From Celoporthe dispersa (Eukaryota > Ascomycota > Sordariomycetes > Diaporthales > Cryphonectriaceae), in NCBI GenBank assembly GCA_016584495.1, contig WAID01000003.1, positions 6,714,501 to 6,778,500 on the forward strand: a DNA stretch of 64,000 bases, written 5' to 3'. Below are positions 1 to 12,030 of this stretch, one piece after another. The notes under the pieces are model-generated. The model worked only from the letters and a program-made list of their open reading frames with translations, was not told the origin of the DNA and made no database searches. Position numbers and translations under genes: made by a program. Within the stretch, counting starts at the first letter, position 1; every line of letters begins with the position of its first letter.

Positions 1-3000
1 TGTCGATGCGTGGTCGGCCCTCCGCGGTGATCATCATGTTCTTCAGCTCATGTAGCGTGAAGCCTTTGCCAGGCATCAGAGCCATTGCGTGGTCGAGCAT
101 CTGAGGCGTCGCGTACGTGTCTTTGATCTTATATCGGGAGAGAATCATGAACAGCGACATGGGATTCTGTGCGAACTCCACTGGCGATAGTATGTAGGTG
201 GGCGTGCCAATGTAGATGCCCATTAGGCAAGTGTGGATGAAGCCCAGCCCTGTGGTGCTCCGGACACAGCCCAAGACAGGCCTGGAACTAGTCATCTGGC
301 ACGTCTCCTTCTGGACCTTGCACATGCCCAGGATCGTCTCGTGACTCAGCTGTACAGCGAGCCTTCGCTGGTCGGGAGTCCAGTACGTCCAAATGACAAC
401 CGGGTAGCCTGGTTGGACCCAGGAAGGGTCCACAGTAATACCCAGGTCTCTCAGCCCATTGTTCTGCTTCGGTGGCTTGGTGGTGTTGTAGACAGACGGC
501 ACGCCTATCTTCAGGATGGACGCAGATTGCTTGACATGCTGAGCCACCGGCTTCATCTTGAGAAGATGGTCGACGTCCTGGTTGACGAGTACGGCCCTGA
601 CATTGTAGTCACCCACAAGATGGAGGAAAGCCGGCACATCTTCGGGGAGACGGTTCTGATCCATCGGAGCGCAGGGAATGACGACAGCGCCAAGGTTGAT
701 GCATGCATGCACCGCGAAGACAAATTCTTCCGAGTGGGTGTACATGAGAATGACATGATCCCGAGGCCGGATCTTAACCTTATTCTTGAGATACATGGCA
801 ACTGCCGCCACCCTGGTGTCGAATTTCTTCCAGGTAATGCCCTTGCCCTCTTTGCCCTTGCCGTCGATCGTACAGTACGACAACTCCTCAGGTTGCCTGG
901 CTACTCTCCACTGAATGAGGTCGGTAATGCTCTTGAAATTGTTGAGTGGAGTCGAAGTACGGTCGTCGATGACAACTTCTCGACGGTCGATGCCAGAATA
1001 TTGTCTCTCGACAGGACCTAGCACATCGGCCCGGGAGTCTGAAGCAAGAAGGGACCAGATACCGCCCATTGGATCGACACCAACAGGCAGGTTCTGTACG
1101 GCATGCTCCACACCAAACTTGACATGAACCGCAGGCAGGTTACCAAGGTCAAATTCCTTGCGGCAGAGCATGTTCCCGATCTCCCTACGGCCGTTCTTCT
1201 GGACTCTGGGCAGCGAGTTGGGTGCGGTAATCAACACGCAATAGACACGCAGATGGTGTTCTTGCATTAGGATCTCCATGCACCTTTCCGAAAGGGGAGT
1301 CGAGAAGCGCCGTATCTAGCTGTCGTGGTGGGCCGCCGGAAGTTGCAGGTGCCGTTGACGCTGCTGTCGACTCGAGCATCACCACGGGCAGGTGCTCTTC
1401 GTTGACAAATACGTCAAATGCTGAGCAGTCGAAAATCTTGGGAATGTTGCGCATAATGCTGACGACGATATGTTGCACAAAAAAGTATCGGTACTCTGCA
1501 ATCTCGTGCCCATGCTCGACCCACTCCACCTTTTGCCTGATGCGGTCTTCGTATAGGCCCAAGACGAAGATCTTGCCCTCGATGATAGTGCCCAGAAGGC
1601 CTGTTCGGAGGAACTCAGGCTCAACAGCAGTCGGTGTCGGGTTGCCTGGTTCAAACTTGAAAGGCCTAGCATGGAAGATCTGCTCTGTATGCTTAGGCAA
1701 AGCCCAGAATCCACCGGAAAGAGAGGGCGAGTCCACCCAGATCTCACCGATCGAGTGCGGTGAGGATAGCAGACCTGTCTCTGGGTCGACTACCGCCAGT
1801 GTGGCGTCCGGGATTGGGTAGCCGAAGGCTCCAACGCGGACGGTGCTCGGGTCATTGGCCTTCTTCCTAGCCTCGTCACCTATGGCAACGACCAGAACCT
1901 CGTTGGACTTCAACGCTTCCCTGTCGAGCAGGACCTCGCTCAACTCATTCTTGGCGCGCTCTTCTGTGACATTGGTCGGACCGCCACTGAGGAGACTTCC
2001 AAAGCCGTTCGACGGCTTTTCTTTCTCCTCCTGGACCTTCTCCTCTTCAGAGTCCTCGTCGTCGTCCACATCCAGTTTGAGGGGGCATCCCATGCGCTCC
2101 TCCCCCTCCCAACCAGTCACGTACGCTGATGACCATGCCTCCGTGTTCAGGGAGACACAGCATGGGAGCCACGACTTCTCGCGCCCTCGGATTTCTGAGC
2201 GGCCGCAACCATCGGTCTGCCAAGACCTCGTGAAACTCGCTGTCAACGGTGACGGTATCTATCAAACATAGCTTGACCGACTGGAAATTTGGTTCGGTTC
2301 CCTTCTTAAAGTTCCGAGTCGTCATTGGATCCTGCTGGTAGTTGTAGGCGGCCCGCTTGAGCCCAGGATAGTCCGCCACCATAAGTGTAGCTTTGTACTT
2401 GGTGATGAGATGGGCGTAGAGACCCGGCACCTCGACGGCCTTGTTCTCTACCCAGACAGTAGTATGTCCGCCGTATACGGTCAACAGGACCCCAAGGATC
2501 ATGCCTATGCCTTGACGGGGATCCAAGTACGAGAGCAGTATCTCGCTGCCTGCGCTACCGCCGATGAGCCGTCCATTCTTGTCGCGCAGAGATTGGCTGA
2601 AGGTGTCTCCGGGAGAATTGCCAGGTACTTGGGATACGATGGCGCTCAAGCAAGCCATCTGGTGCATTATGGTCCGGTGGCTCAGGACCACGCCCCTCAG
2701 GTCGCCGGTTGGGGCCCTGGAGAATTCGACATAGGCCAGGTCTGGCACTGACAGTGCCGGGGTGTCGTCCTTCTTCTTGGGGTGATAGCTGCCGAACTCG
2801 TTTGTCTTCCACCACTCGACGCCCTTGGGCCACGTGAGCTTCTGCACGGTGATGTCTCGCTGGAATGCCTTCAAGTTGTTGTCGGTCGTCAGGGCGAGGT
2901 GTGCTTGCGTGGAGGTTAGGATCAGGTTCAGCTTCTGGTAGTCTTGAAGCTCGTTGATGGGTACCGCCACGACGCCGGCAATGAAACAGCCAAGCAGGGC

Positions 3001-4435
3001 TATGGCGAAGTCGATGATCTCGGTGTCGCGGTATATCAGTGCGACCCGGTCCCCGCGATACAAAGAACTCTTGTCTCTTATGACCTGAGCCACCTTCTCC
3101 GCCCTAGAAGCAAGCTTATCCCAGGTGATAGATGCAGTCTCTTTCCCACGGCTGTCGAGGACCCAGTACGCGGGCAGCTTTGCTGACGTGCGGCCCCGAT
3201 GGCGCAGGACGGCAGCTATGTTATCGAACTGAGACATCTGGACGTGGGAGTTGTGCGGGTCGGATATGGCAAAGGGGACCTCGCGAGGCTCCAGCGGCAT
3301 GAGGAATTCGAGAATCTCGTCGGTAGGAAGGTCGTTCGCCGAGAGCATCGGAGGGGCCATGGCAGCTGTCGGGGAAAAGGCATCACTGGCCGAGTAGCGC
3401 TGGGGCCCGCCATACTGCTCCGAGGGCATCTGATCATAGGCCTGCTGGCCAGCAAAGTCGGAAAAGTAGCCTTGTGAGTCGAGCAAGGTGCCCGTCCTGC
3501 TGTCGTACGTATTGCGCCGCTCTGGCTCTCCATAGTCTCCGTGGCGCTCGGGGTTGAAAGCATAGTCGGCTGAAGCCATCGTGGGCGAACGCGTATGGTC
3601 ATCGCTCCCCTGGTCGAGGCCCGGCACGAGGAAGAGTGAGTTGCGCTGTCGCATATCCGGCCGCGAATCGGCAAAGGAGCCGCCAGGGGCCAACAAGTTG
3701 GCCGGGTGTTGCTCGGGAGGGATGGGATAGGGGCTCTGGGCCCGCTGCGAAAAGGGCGATGGTGCTCGGCCGCCGGTGGGGGAGTTCATGTCGGTTGTTG
3801 GTGTCAGTGGGCTGACGGGGCTTGGGGAGTTCGCACTCAGAGCGGCCAGAGCACCTGCTCTCGTGCCATCGTTGGAAGGATGAGAGGAGCTGTCGGCAGA
3901 GTGTATGCGCAAGCCGGATTGGGACTCTGTCGGAAGGGCGCCGTACTGAGAGAGCAGCTGTGTTCTCCGTTTGTGATATCTGGCAGGCGAGGAGGTTCAA
4001 GAGGTCAGCGCTGGGCACGCGTTGCAGGAGGGTTGTGCTTATGAATGCTTTTACGAGCCCGCGCCCGGGCGCACTCGGGCGGAGAGGGCCAGGTAGGTCG
4101 GGTTGGAGGGGGCGAGACAAAGACATACCCCTTCTCAGTGATATCGCCTTCCTGTGGCAGAGAATCTTGGTTAGCTGGATTGTCCTGTCTCGCGGGAAGA
4201 GCGCTGGAATGCAAGATGGAGAGGCGGCCGTGGGACCGACATTCCGTCGAGGTCGAGTCCGGACGTGAGCGTCGGGCGCGGCGGCGGCGGCGACGACCAG
4301 GAGGGAGGCTCTGTTGTCTCTCTGCACTGAAGAACGTGACGGGATCCAAAGCAAGAAGAGCCTGGAACTCACCTCCAATTCTTTCTCTAGTTCGTCTAAC
4401 CTCTCTTGCAGATCTGGGGCAAGCTCTGCCGCCAT
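1..4435 (-). CDS. DIP2/CPS1-like adenylate-forming protein, partial (runs off the left edge)
   Basis: Large AMP-binding protein of the Disco-interacting protein 2 / fungal CPS1 family, with an N-terminal DMAP1-binding segment followed by two acyl-adenylate domains; the window ends inside the second. The start is the ATG at 4435. Exon 1 (4373-4435) encodes the helix LDELEKELE. Exon 2 (4129-4151) encodes EGDITEKG. Exon 3 begins at 3979 with YHKRRTQLLSQYGA, so the joined exons rebuild a DMAP1-type motif. The introns 4152-4372 and 3980-4128 have GTGAGT and GTATGT donors. A Ser/Pro-rich linker (about 3850-3300) precedes the first AMP-binding domain; the second begins near position 935. Two single-base frame breaks interrupt the gene. 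Removing one base from C5 at 2102-2106 restores VRDWLGGEERMG, and one base from G4 at 1294-1297 restores LDSLSERCMEILMQEHH, both as expected for the family. The family is linked to lipid or secondary metabolism; the substrate is unknown. Confidence 0.9.
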
Positions 4436-6590
4436 GATGGGCTATGTTGTGGGAGCCAGTTCGGTAACGAGAGTATGGTGTAAAGAGCGTTTTGCTGGAA
4501 ACAAGGTTGACGAGCCAAGCAGGCAGTGCATAGGTTATGTGCACTTGTGGTGATCGAGGTTGGTTGGAGGTTGGGCAAGGAGGACAAACAAACTCGGTGG
4601 TTCGGTTGGAGATGGGGGATGTTCAGGTGGAGGTGGTGGAGTGAAGAAAGACCACCATCGACTGCCCTTGGTCCCAGAGTTCAAAAAGACCCGGCAGGGC
4701 GGGGGTAATGTTATCCAAAAAAAAAAAAAAATCAAGCCAGAGAGCCTGCTGGACCGTGGAGGTTGTGCAGAACCTGGCAGGCCTTGCCGTGTGAACCTGT
4801 CTGTGGTCGAGACTGCAGTTCCAACCTCACCTCAAATATGCTGCTCGATCGCCTATTCGGGTGGGGGTCCAGCAAAGTGGGCTCAGACGTTGGCTCAGTT
4901 CACCTCAGGGCCCGTCACAGGAAAATGGTCTTTGGACAGAGCCCTAAAGTCCGGGGTCGCATCTTTCAGGGAATTCGAGAGGTGTCAAAGTCAAAGCCAG
5001 AATCGATGGCTGTCTCGTGACGTAAGTGTGGTCCCCCTCCCCTCAGCGCCAGTTCCCTGACCTGCAATGCAAGGTCTCTCTCTCGGCTTGGATGGAACTG
5101 CTCAGGGGCAGTCGAAGGATTCAGCCCAACTCGGGTTAGACAGAGCGCCTTGGCCCACCCAAATCGGGGGCTTCCTCGGGTGATCTGGCTAGTCTAGAGG
5201 TGTGTGTGTGCACAGGCGGTTGGGCAGCGGAGCTCTAAATAAAGCAACACAGCAGTAGTTTGCATGATTTGAGCAACGGAGAGAGCGTGTAAAGCCTCGA
5301 GTTTGGGAATACCCTTCCGGGCTGCAGGTGGTGCAGGTAACATAAGCAGAGCTTGGACCTCCTCTGCTTTAAGTCCTTATTTAAAGTGCTCTGTGCTGCA
5401 ATGTGGACTCGTGCTGCATAGGATTTCCAGAGAGAGCCCGTAGTCCTGTGGATAGCTGCGATTGCCAGAGGAACCCACTGTAGAGTCTAGAGCTCCCACC
5501 CAATCCAGTTAGATCAGCCCCGGACACGAGCCCCACCCACCTGTTTAAATCGTGGTGCGATTTTTCAGGCCCAGCTGGAGCACTTCTCCCTCAGGTCAAG
5601 GCTTGAAGCTTTACGAAAGAGGTTTTCTGCAGGCCTCAGTCATGATCACTACCACCAGTCCATGGCCCCAACCGTCCATACCACCAGTGCCTTGGCCAGC
5701 ACATCTGATGGCACCAGTAGAGACAGGGCGTGGCTTTGCCATCTCTTGTGCCTGAGGTCTGGCTTTGGCGAATCCGTGTGTCTCGAGTCCTCTCGCAGGC
5801 TCTGCCCAGCTGGATGGGGGAACAACACCATGGCACTATTACAACTGGGTGAGGGTCAGTGAGATGCCTCTAGGATAGCAATCATGCTTCATCGTGGTTA
5901 GTACATCACCTGCCTTCCCACCTACAATACACCATATGATGAGAAATTTCGCATTCACAGACCTGTTCTGAATTGATATCCTGTTGATAAAATGCATCGA
6001 GCTCTCTTCTCTGACACCTTCCGCCATCAATCTGATTTCTGTTTCTCAATCCACTGGTAACATCCTCGACAACACTGCTGACATTGAAAACAGGTAGAGA
6101 CATGAGGAACATCTATGCTTTGGCTGTCTCTGTCCACTGATCCCGTTACCTACCGGGGAACCTACCTTTGCTGGAACAACCTCGTTCACACCCATCCCGC
6201 ACCAAGACTGCACGGCTGGGCCTGAACATCCATCCCACCTGGGATCGTCTCAGAAGCTCCCTGTTTCTTTACAACTTCACATCTCATTGAAATGCTCCAG
6301 CCCGTGTCTTTGACATCAAAGGACCCCGCCCAACAATACCGTTGTTCATATGGGCTATTTACGGCACAGCCTTTTGGAAACAATGTCTTTCTTGGTGCTC
6401 ATACATACCAGTGACATGACCGTTGCTATTGTCGTGTGTTCTTTGTCCTCGGCCCTATAACAATCAGACTATCCCTCCTGTCCGCCCGGACTCCCTTCGA
6501 CACTCATGACCGCGTCATCCTAAAAAACTTCATCCTTCCCGGAAAAGTTTCCATGCCCACTTAACTATCGACCCAGACGACTCAGCAACT
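4436..6590. other. Intergenic region between divergent genes
   Basis: About 2.15 kb lie between the start of the DIP2-like gene and the start of the unknown gene at 6591, so the region must hold both divergent promoters. An A15 tract lies at 4717-4731 and TATA-like AT stretches occur near 5238 (CTAAATAAAG) and 5378 (TTATTTAAAG). The short open frames here have no recognisable domain and no protein-like composition. I see no RNA gene. Confidence 0.6.
4717..4731 (+). repeat. A15 homopolymer
   Basis: An uninterrupted run of 15 A upstream of the DIP2-like gene start. It may be a nucleosome-depleting poly(dA:dT) element of the promoter; that role is inferred. Confidence 0.8.
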
Positions 6591-9102
6591 ATGTCACAAG
6601 ACCAGCAGCCTAACCTCCCGGATGAGGTGGACTTTCCTGACCTGCAATTCGCTGCGGATGATCTCGAGGGTGTGGACTTTAACGCCATACCTGACCGCGA
6701 TGTCTCTCCGTGGTTACGAGATATGCTGCAGGCTAATGCCCCTCCTGATGCCGGCCAGCCATCTGGCCAGCCGCTACCCGCTCAGGACCAGCCACGAAGC
6801 AATGCCTCTGTGGTAACATTCCGCCGTAGCTCCGGCGCTGGCTCGGACCAGTCCAGACTTTCCATCACTGTTCAGGATAAGGATGGCAGGAAGAAATCCA
6901 AGGAAATCCCCTGGGACCCCGCCTGGGACGTTTTCCTCCAGGAGCTCCCTTGCCGAGGGCGCAGGAAATCAGCAGGCTCCTGCCTCGCAGCCGCAGCCGC
7001 AGCCTCAAGGACCTGCCGCTCCTGTAGATGACCTGCCACCTGCTACACTTCCGACTGCTATGGACGCCCCGCAGCTTCAAGGCCTGTCGACTCTGTCGGA
7101 CCTCCTTGAAAACCAGACACTCCCACCTGGACTGAATGCTCTAGCGCCCCCGTCTCTGTCGGGCCTCCTCGAGCACCAACCACTCACGCAGCTTCAACAA
7201 GCACCCACACCTCCCATACCTGTGGATCCTTTGCTGTTGTATCAGACGACCGCGACCGCGCCGAGCGCCCAGCAATATGGGATGCCAGCCGCTCTACAGG
7301 CCCCGACTTCTATAAACGCCTACATGGGGTCTGGGGAGCAGAATTTTCAGCGGCCGCAACCCCAAATGACCGCTGCTCCGGCTCAACGTGCCCTTCCGAG
7401 GGCGAATCCCCCGAGGACGGATCCCCCGAGGACGAATCTCCCGCCCAAGAAACGAGTCCCGCGCTCAGACAACTCAGGCCGTCCACCGCTATCACCAGCT
7501 ATCGCACCTTTTGTCAACCCGCATCACGTTCCCCGAAATCATGGCCGCGTGCCAGACAAGCGCGGGGTGAAGGATACGACAATCGCGAATGATTTCTACT
7601 ATTCCATCAGTCATCTCCCTAGGCTCAGTCTACCGTATAGCGGGAAGACAGTCAACTATAACGGGGTCGAGTTTGAGCCGGATCTGCGATTCACGGCCAA
7701 CGAGTTCCTGGAGTATCTCGAGTATGCGGCACAGAGGCCTGACAACACCCGCTGCCCTACCCTGCGCATTCAGATTCAGCCTGCCCAGTCCAACCACCGG
7801 TACATTCGCGGTGGCCAGAGCTTCAAGTGCCGCTTTCATGCTTGCCCGGACAAACGCGGGACAATCCTGAAGGGCCAGGTGCGCATCTGCATCCAGGAGT
7901 TTGACGACGAGAGCGGAGACTGGCTGAATCCCTACCACAACGCAGGCTATATGCATCTCTACTGCCTCGAGCAGCAGGTCAACCTGATCGAGCTCTTCCG
8001 CGACCCCCATGTGGCCGTCGTCTCTGAGGATCGCAAGTTTGAGCACGAGCCTCCTGCTACCACAAACCCGAGGACCAACAACCCGATGGCCCTGAACGAC
8101 CTGGAGAAGGGTGTTGTAGAGACCTGGGTTGAGGAGATCGGGGCCATGTGGGATGCCTTCAAGGCGAGCCACCCGGACCCCGCGACGCGCCCACCTTTCC
8201 TGCTCGACGACCAGGATCACCTGTTCCACCGTCTCACAGCGGCTCATCTTGAGAACCCCTCCACAAAGATTATTCAGCGCAAGAGGAAGCTCAAAGCTGG
8301 CGGTAAGTTGACCAACCACCTTGATCAGTTCGTGGGCGATGTCAGCAAGCAGGTCGAGACACACAAGCGGATGCGGGCACAGCGAGAGCAGGGTCAGAAC
8401 GCGCCTGCTCCTGTGCCTCAGCCCGATCCCACCACCGAGTCTCCCCGCAAGAGAACCCGCAGACATGGTCCCTCACGCGCTCAACCGCTGGATGCCCAGC
8501 CGCCCGCAGCACAGCCTACAGGCCCGTCCAACGTCCTGAACGGTTATGCTGATGACTATGCTCCGTACCAGGACACCTACCTACCGCAGCAGGTCAGCTA
8601 TCTACCGCAGCAGGACGCTTATTTACCGCAAGAGGACAACTATGTGCCGCAGCAGGACAACTGCATGCCGGTAGGTTCCTACACAGACTATCCCCTAGAC
8701 CCTTTGCTTGAAAATGAGCTTGCTGAACTGCCCACATCGCCTCTCCCCGCTGCCGACCAACCTCTTGCTCCTGTAGACCCTGAACTGCCGTATGATACAC
8801 AGGTCGGCACAGCTCGCTCTAGCAGTCATCCCGGCAGACGGGACGCGCGCATTTCACCACCAAAACAGGCTCCGACCCCTGGACCTCGGGCCGAGCAGGC
8901 TGGTGTTCGAAAGTCACCTAGGCGTCGGTCGCCTAGGATCCAAGCTGGTAAGGCCACAGACAACGGCTTCGAGACACGAAGAAGCGCTGCCGCCGATGCT
9001 AGCCAGAGCTCTTCCAGACGAGCCTCTGCGGGGTCGGAGAAGAGCAACAGCCTGGAGGCTCTACTTCTTGACGCTCTTGAGCAGGAGGATGCTGTTAATT
9101 GA
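6591..9102 (+). CDS. Large conserved-looking protein of unknown function, one apparent frameshift
   Basis: I do not recognise the family. The start is the ATG at 6591 (MSQDQQPNLPDEVDFPDLQF). The first frame is open to 7031; a second frame, open across 6883-9102, carries the rest. The frames join if one surplus base is dropped around 6941-6960 (for instance in CCC at 6947-6949), giving about 836 residues with no stop; no acceptable intron spans the break. The product has an acidic N-terminus, a Pro/Gln-rich linker (about residues 120-300) and a compact central region (about 305-500, positions 7510-8100) with well-spaced hydrophobics and the Cys-containing stretches SFKCRFHACPDKRG and MHLYCLEQQVNLIELF. 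A basic helical segment (IIQRKRKLKAGGK) follows, then a four-copy heptad repeat, then a basic Ser/Arg-rich tail. The composition suggests a nuclear or chromatin-associated protein; this is inference. Confidence 0.75.
8578..8661 (+). repeat. Four tandem 21-bp units encoding a Y-L-P-Q-Q heptad
   Basis: Four consecutive 21-nt units inside the unknown gene encode YLPQQVS, YLPQQDA, YLPQEDN and YVPQQDN. The units differ mostly at third codon positions, so the peptide is kept while the DNA drifts. The copies are in frame and would allow length polymorphism by slippage. Confidence 0.85.
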
Positions 9103-9590
9103 GTTACCTGCGGGTTTACTCGGTCATTTCATGAATGCCTTCTATCCCCATTGCTCATGTACTAGTGTACATGTCCCTTTTTGTTTATTTATGCACCAAA
9201 AGATAGAGCATTGTTTCTTTATCTCATCGGTCAGTAGAGAGCGAGTAGCCGTTTTGTGAACAATATACCCTACATGATATGATGATTCATCCACGTAAAT
9301 GATACACATCCAACTGAAAGTGAGCAATGGCGCCAGTGAATCTTATCGTGCCATGATGAGTGAGCGAGTACCACCTTGATCAATCAATCCCGGGCCGCGT
9401 CTCGGCGGTGCCGACTGTAGGTTGATTCTGTAGTGCCAGAGGTGATGGTTCTTTCCGCTGAAGTCGGCCCTTGAGACGTATGTAGCCGGCACATCCGACG
9501 AAGGGGGTGGACAGACAGTTAATCCTCATCCAGCACGTGCGCATGCATGCAAAATGTAAGTAATCCTGTGACGTGATTCGATCTTCGGCT

Positions 9591-9627
9591 GTGTGCGTGT
9601 GTGTGTGTGTGTGTGTGCGCGCGCGCG
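9591..9627 (+). repeat. GT/GC dinucleotide tract
   Basis: About 37 bp of alternating purine-pyrimidine sequence: GT repeats passing into GC repeats. Such tracts are microsatellites and can adopt Z-DNA. Confidence 0.85.
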
Positions 9628-11209
9628 AACGCAGCAGGATTGTCAGCTCAGATCAGGTACCTGTTTGGGGGGAAGCAAAAACAGGGACATCTCTTTCGTA
9701 TGCATGTCAGACGGGATGGATGCACGTCTTCTTTTCTTTTCTCCCTCTTTGCTAATGGTGCGCCCTCGAGAGAGACGTACCATGTCGATCGGGTGCAAGC
9801 CCAAGACGTCACTGGGGCTCCAGCCAGGATGATCCCACCAGCCACCTGCTTGCAGTGCAGGGCCCCACCAAATGCTGGTTGGATCCTACCACCAGTAGGC
9901 GCCCCTCCCCCTCCTTCTCCCTCCGCTGGCTGCACATGCACCGGCGAGGCCGAGGCGCCCAACCTCCTTGCTGCGGGTGTTCATGCGCGTGCGGCGTACC
10001 AACGGGCTGTGGAATACACTGCAGTACATTATAGCAAACCTGCCTCGGACGATACAAACAAACCTTCCTTCGGTCTTGGTTATTATTCTACTTAACTGCG
10101 GTCAACCAAAGAAAAGAATAAAAAAAAAGATCAACATGTGGATCAATGGAGGAGGGTCCCTTGATATGGGTCCAATACAATAAGGTTCATCGCCCTAGAA
10201 GTAGAAAAGGCACCCGTTGTAGGTATCATCAAACAATCCATCGTCTCCTGCTCAGATCTAAAGGGTCCAAGATGACCCTCTTTTTTTTTCTTTCTTTTTC
10301 TTCCCTTCGATTCCCTCTTCCCCTTCTTCTTTGCATCTCAACTACCACCACTTCCAGAGTCTGATCCGCGCGGGCCTATACACACGGACATTTTGTCTCT
10401 TATTTCGACGCCATTATCACCCACCCGCCCACCCTCCGCACATTTCCGCGTGTGTGGGTGTGTGAGTCCAAGACTGGACGTCACCCGCCCGCATGCGGCA
10501 GGTCCGCCAGACTTCTGACCCGAACCTCGGACGCCACGTGCAAGCCAGGATCTCTCTCGAGTCCAGGACTTTTCCTCCTTATTTGCGACAAGCCATAAAA
10601 ATTGAATCAAAGACAACGAAAACACTCGACGTCAGCCATGTGTCCGCGGTAATGCCGTGAGCAACCAACTTGGGACCCCCTCCCCCCTCCCACCACAAAG
10701 GCTCCCGAGACACTGGGCTCCATAACTCGAACGTCCAACGGCACATATTAGGAGCAACAGGGTCAATATCTCCGTGTGTTTGTAGACCAGGGCTCGAAAA
10801 TAAGAGATTTCTCTTCTCCCAGAAGGAATGGGGAGGGGGATTCGATTGTAGGGCCAGACGAAGCCTCAATACGCGACACTTGCTCTGAGGGCCGGCTGGT
10901 TGTACGCGAAACCGTCCAACCCTCGCCAGCCTTGTTCCTCATCAGACACCTCATGCTGCTGGAAACCCTCCTGTCCCGCCCTGGTGCTGCCGTTCCGCCG
11001 TGAGTTTGGCCCTCAGTCCTTTGTAGGTCTTGGCTACTGGCGTGGGTTTGTACCTTGAACAGGAACACAAACGGGGGGGAAAGAGCAGAGGGGAACGAGG
11101 ACTCGAGGGAAGGGAGGGAATCCCCGGGAAGCATCTTGGGAAGAAGGAGGCTAGGCTCAGAGGCGGCATTATCAGCGCTAGCATCATTCCCGGCCTTTGC
11201 CTGGCGTGA

Positions 11210-11223
11210 TTTTTTTTTTTTTT
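11210..11223 (+). repeat. T14 homopolymer
   Basis: A run of 14 T in the low-complexity region upstream of the phosphodiesterase gene, 57 bp before the palindrome at 11281. Confidence 0.8.
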
Positions 11224-11280
11224 CCTTCTTTGGGGGTTTTCCCCTTCTTCTTCAAGTTTTCTTCCTGTAAGGTGTGTGTC

Positions 11281-11302
11281 TGTGTGTGTGCGCACACACA
11301 CA
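11281..11302. repeat. 22-bp perfect palindrome of alternating TG/CA
   Basis: Positions 11281-11302 are five TG units followed by CG and five CA units. The sequence equals its own reverse complement and alternates purine and pyrimidine throughout, so it could extrude a cruciform or form Z-DNA. It lies about 750 bp upstream of the proposed phosphodiesterase start. Confidence 0.85.
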
Positions 11303-12030
11303 TTGGTGGTGTGCAGTGTATATTTGTGGCCTTGCAGTTGGTGTGTGGTCCCTGGATTTCTCCAACAATCTCGAACAGTGGAAGGAACTTGGCACCGCGC
11401 GCGTACCTTCTCTCTCGTCATCCTCGCCCGCCCTTCTTACTTACCCTTCCCTTCCAAGTATACCTTCCACTTTCAAGTCCCAACGATCCATCCTCTCTCT
11501 CCACCTCCTCCCCATCTTCCCTTCCTGCAATCCTCCTTACCAACATCAAAATCTCAGCCGCGCATTTTCGCCAGACAACAGACAACACACGCAGAACACG
11601 CCCGAGGTGCTCAGCCCAGCATCGCAGGTCGTCAGAGCACGCCCTGAACAGCCGATCCGCAGTATTAAAGGATACACAGAGCAGAGCCGCGGTTGGTTGG
11701 GTCTCACAGAAGCGGCCTCCTGCGTCTCGACGGGGTCGATAGGGCAAGGCAGCAGCCAAGTGGAGCACACTCACACTCACACATACACTCGCCCACCTAC
11801 CCAGCAGCAGCTCCGTCAGGGCCCGCTAGTGGTCCCAGCCCTATAGACAGGACCCAGAAACCCGCCTGCTACTCTCGAAAGCGGCGGATAAAACGACTCG
11901 CCGACGCAGACAACCCACACACCCTACTTGATCGCCCTCGCGCGCATGCATGCGCCTGTCCATTGGCATCTACAAAGACGAGACCCGCCGTGTCGTCGCT
12001 GCTGCTGCGAATCGAGGGACGCCCGCGGTA

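Larger units (their letters stand above)
9103..12030. other. Long intergenic or leader region, low complexity
   Basis: About 2.9 kb separate the unknown gene from the phosphodiesterase. The stretch holds a GT/GC tract (9591-9627), a T14 run (11210-11223), a 22-bp perfect palindrome (11281-11302) and long CT-rich stretches (about 11400-11530) typical of fungal core promoters and 5' leaders. Many short open frames occur, but none has a recognisable domain. A long upstream leader of the phosphodiesterase transcript is plausible. Confidence 0.55.

Noticed and set aside
6851..6875. 25-nt GT-AG stretch that would link the two frames of the unknown gene
   Set aside because: It is too short, has no proper donor or branch site, and would discard protein-like sequence in the first frame.
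7630..8466. 278-codon antisense open frame opposite the unknown gene
   Set aside because: The sense frame has the repeat and the better composition; the antisense frame shows no motif.
9591..9627. GT-rich tract considered as a telomere-like or CRISPR-like repeat
   Set aside because: It is a plain dinucleotide microsatellite without spacer units or the fungal telomere unit.
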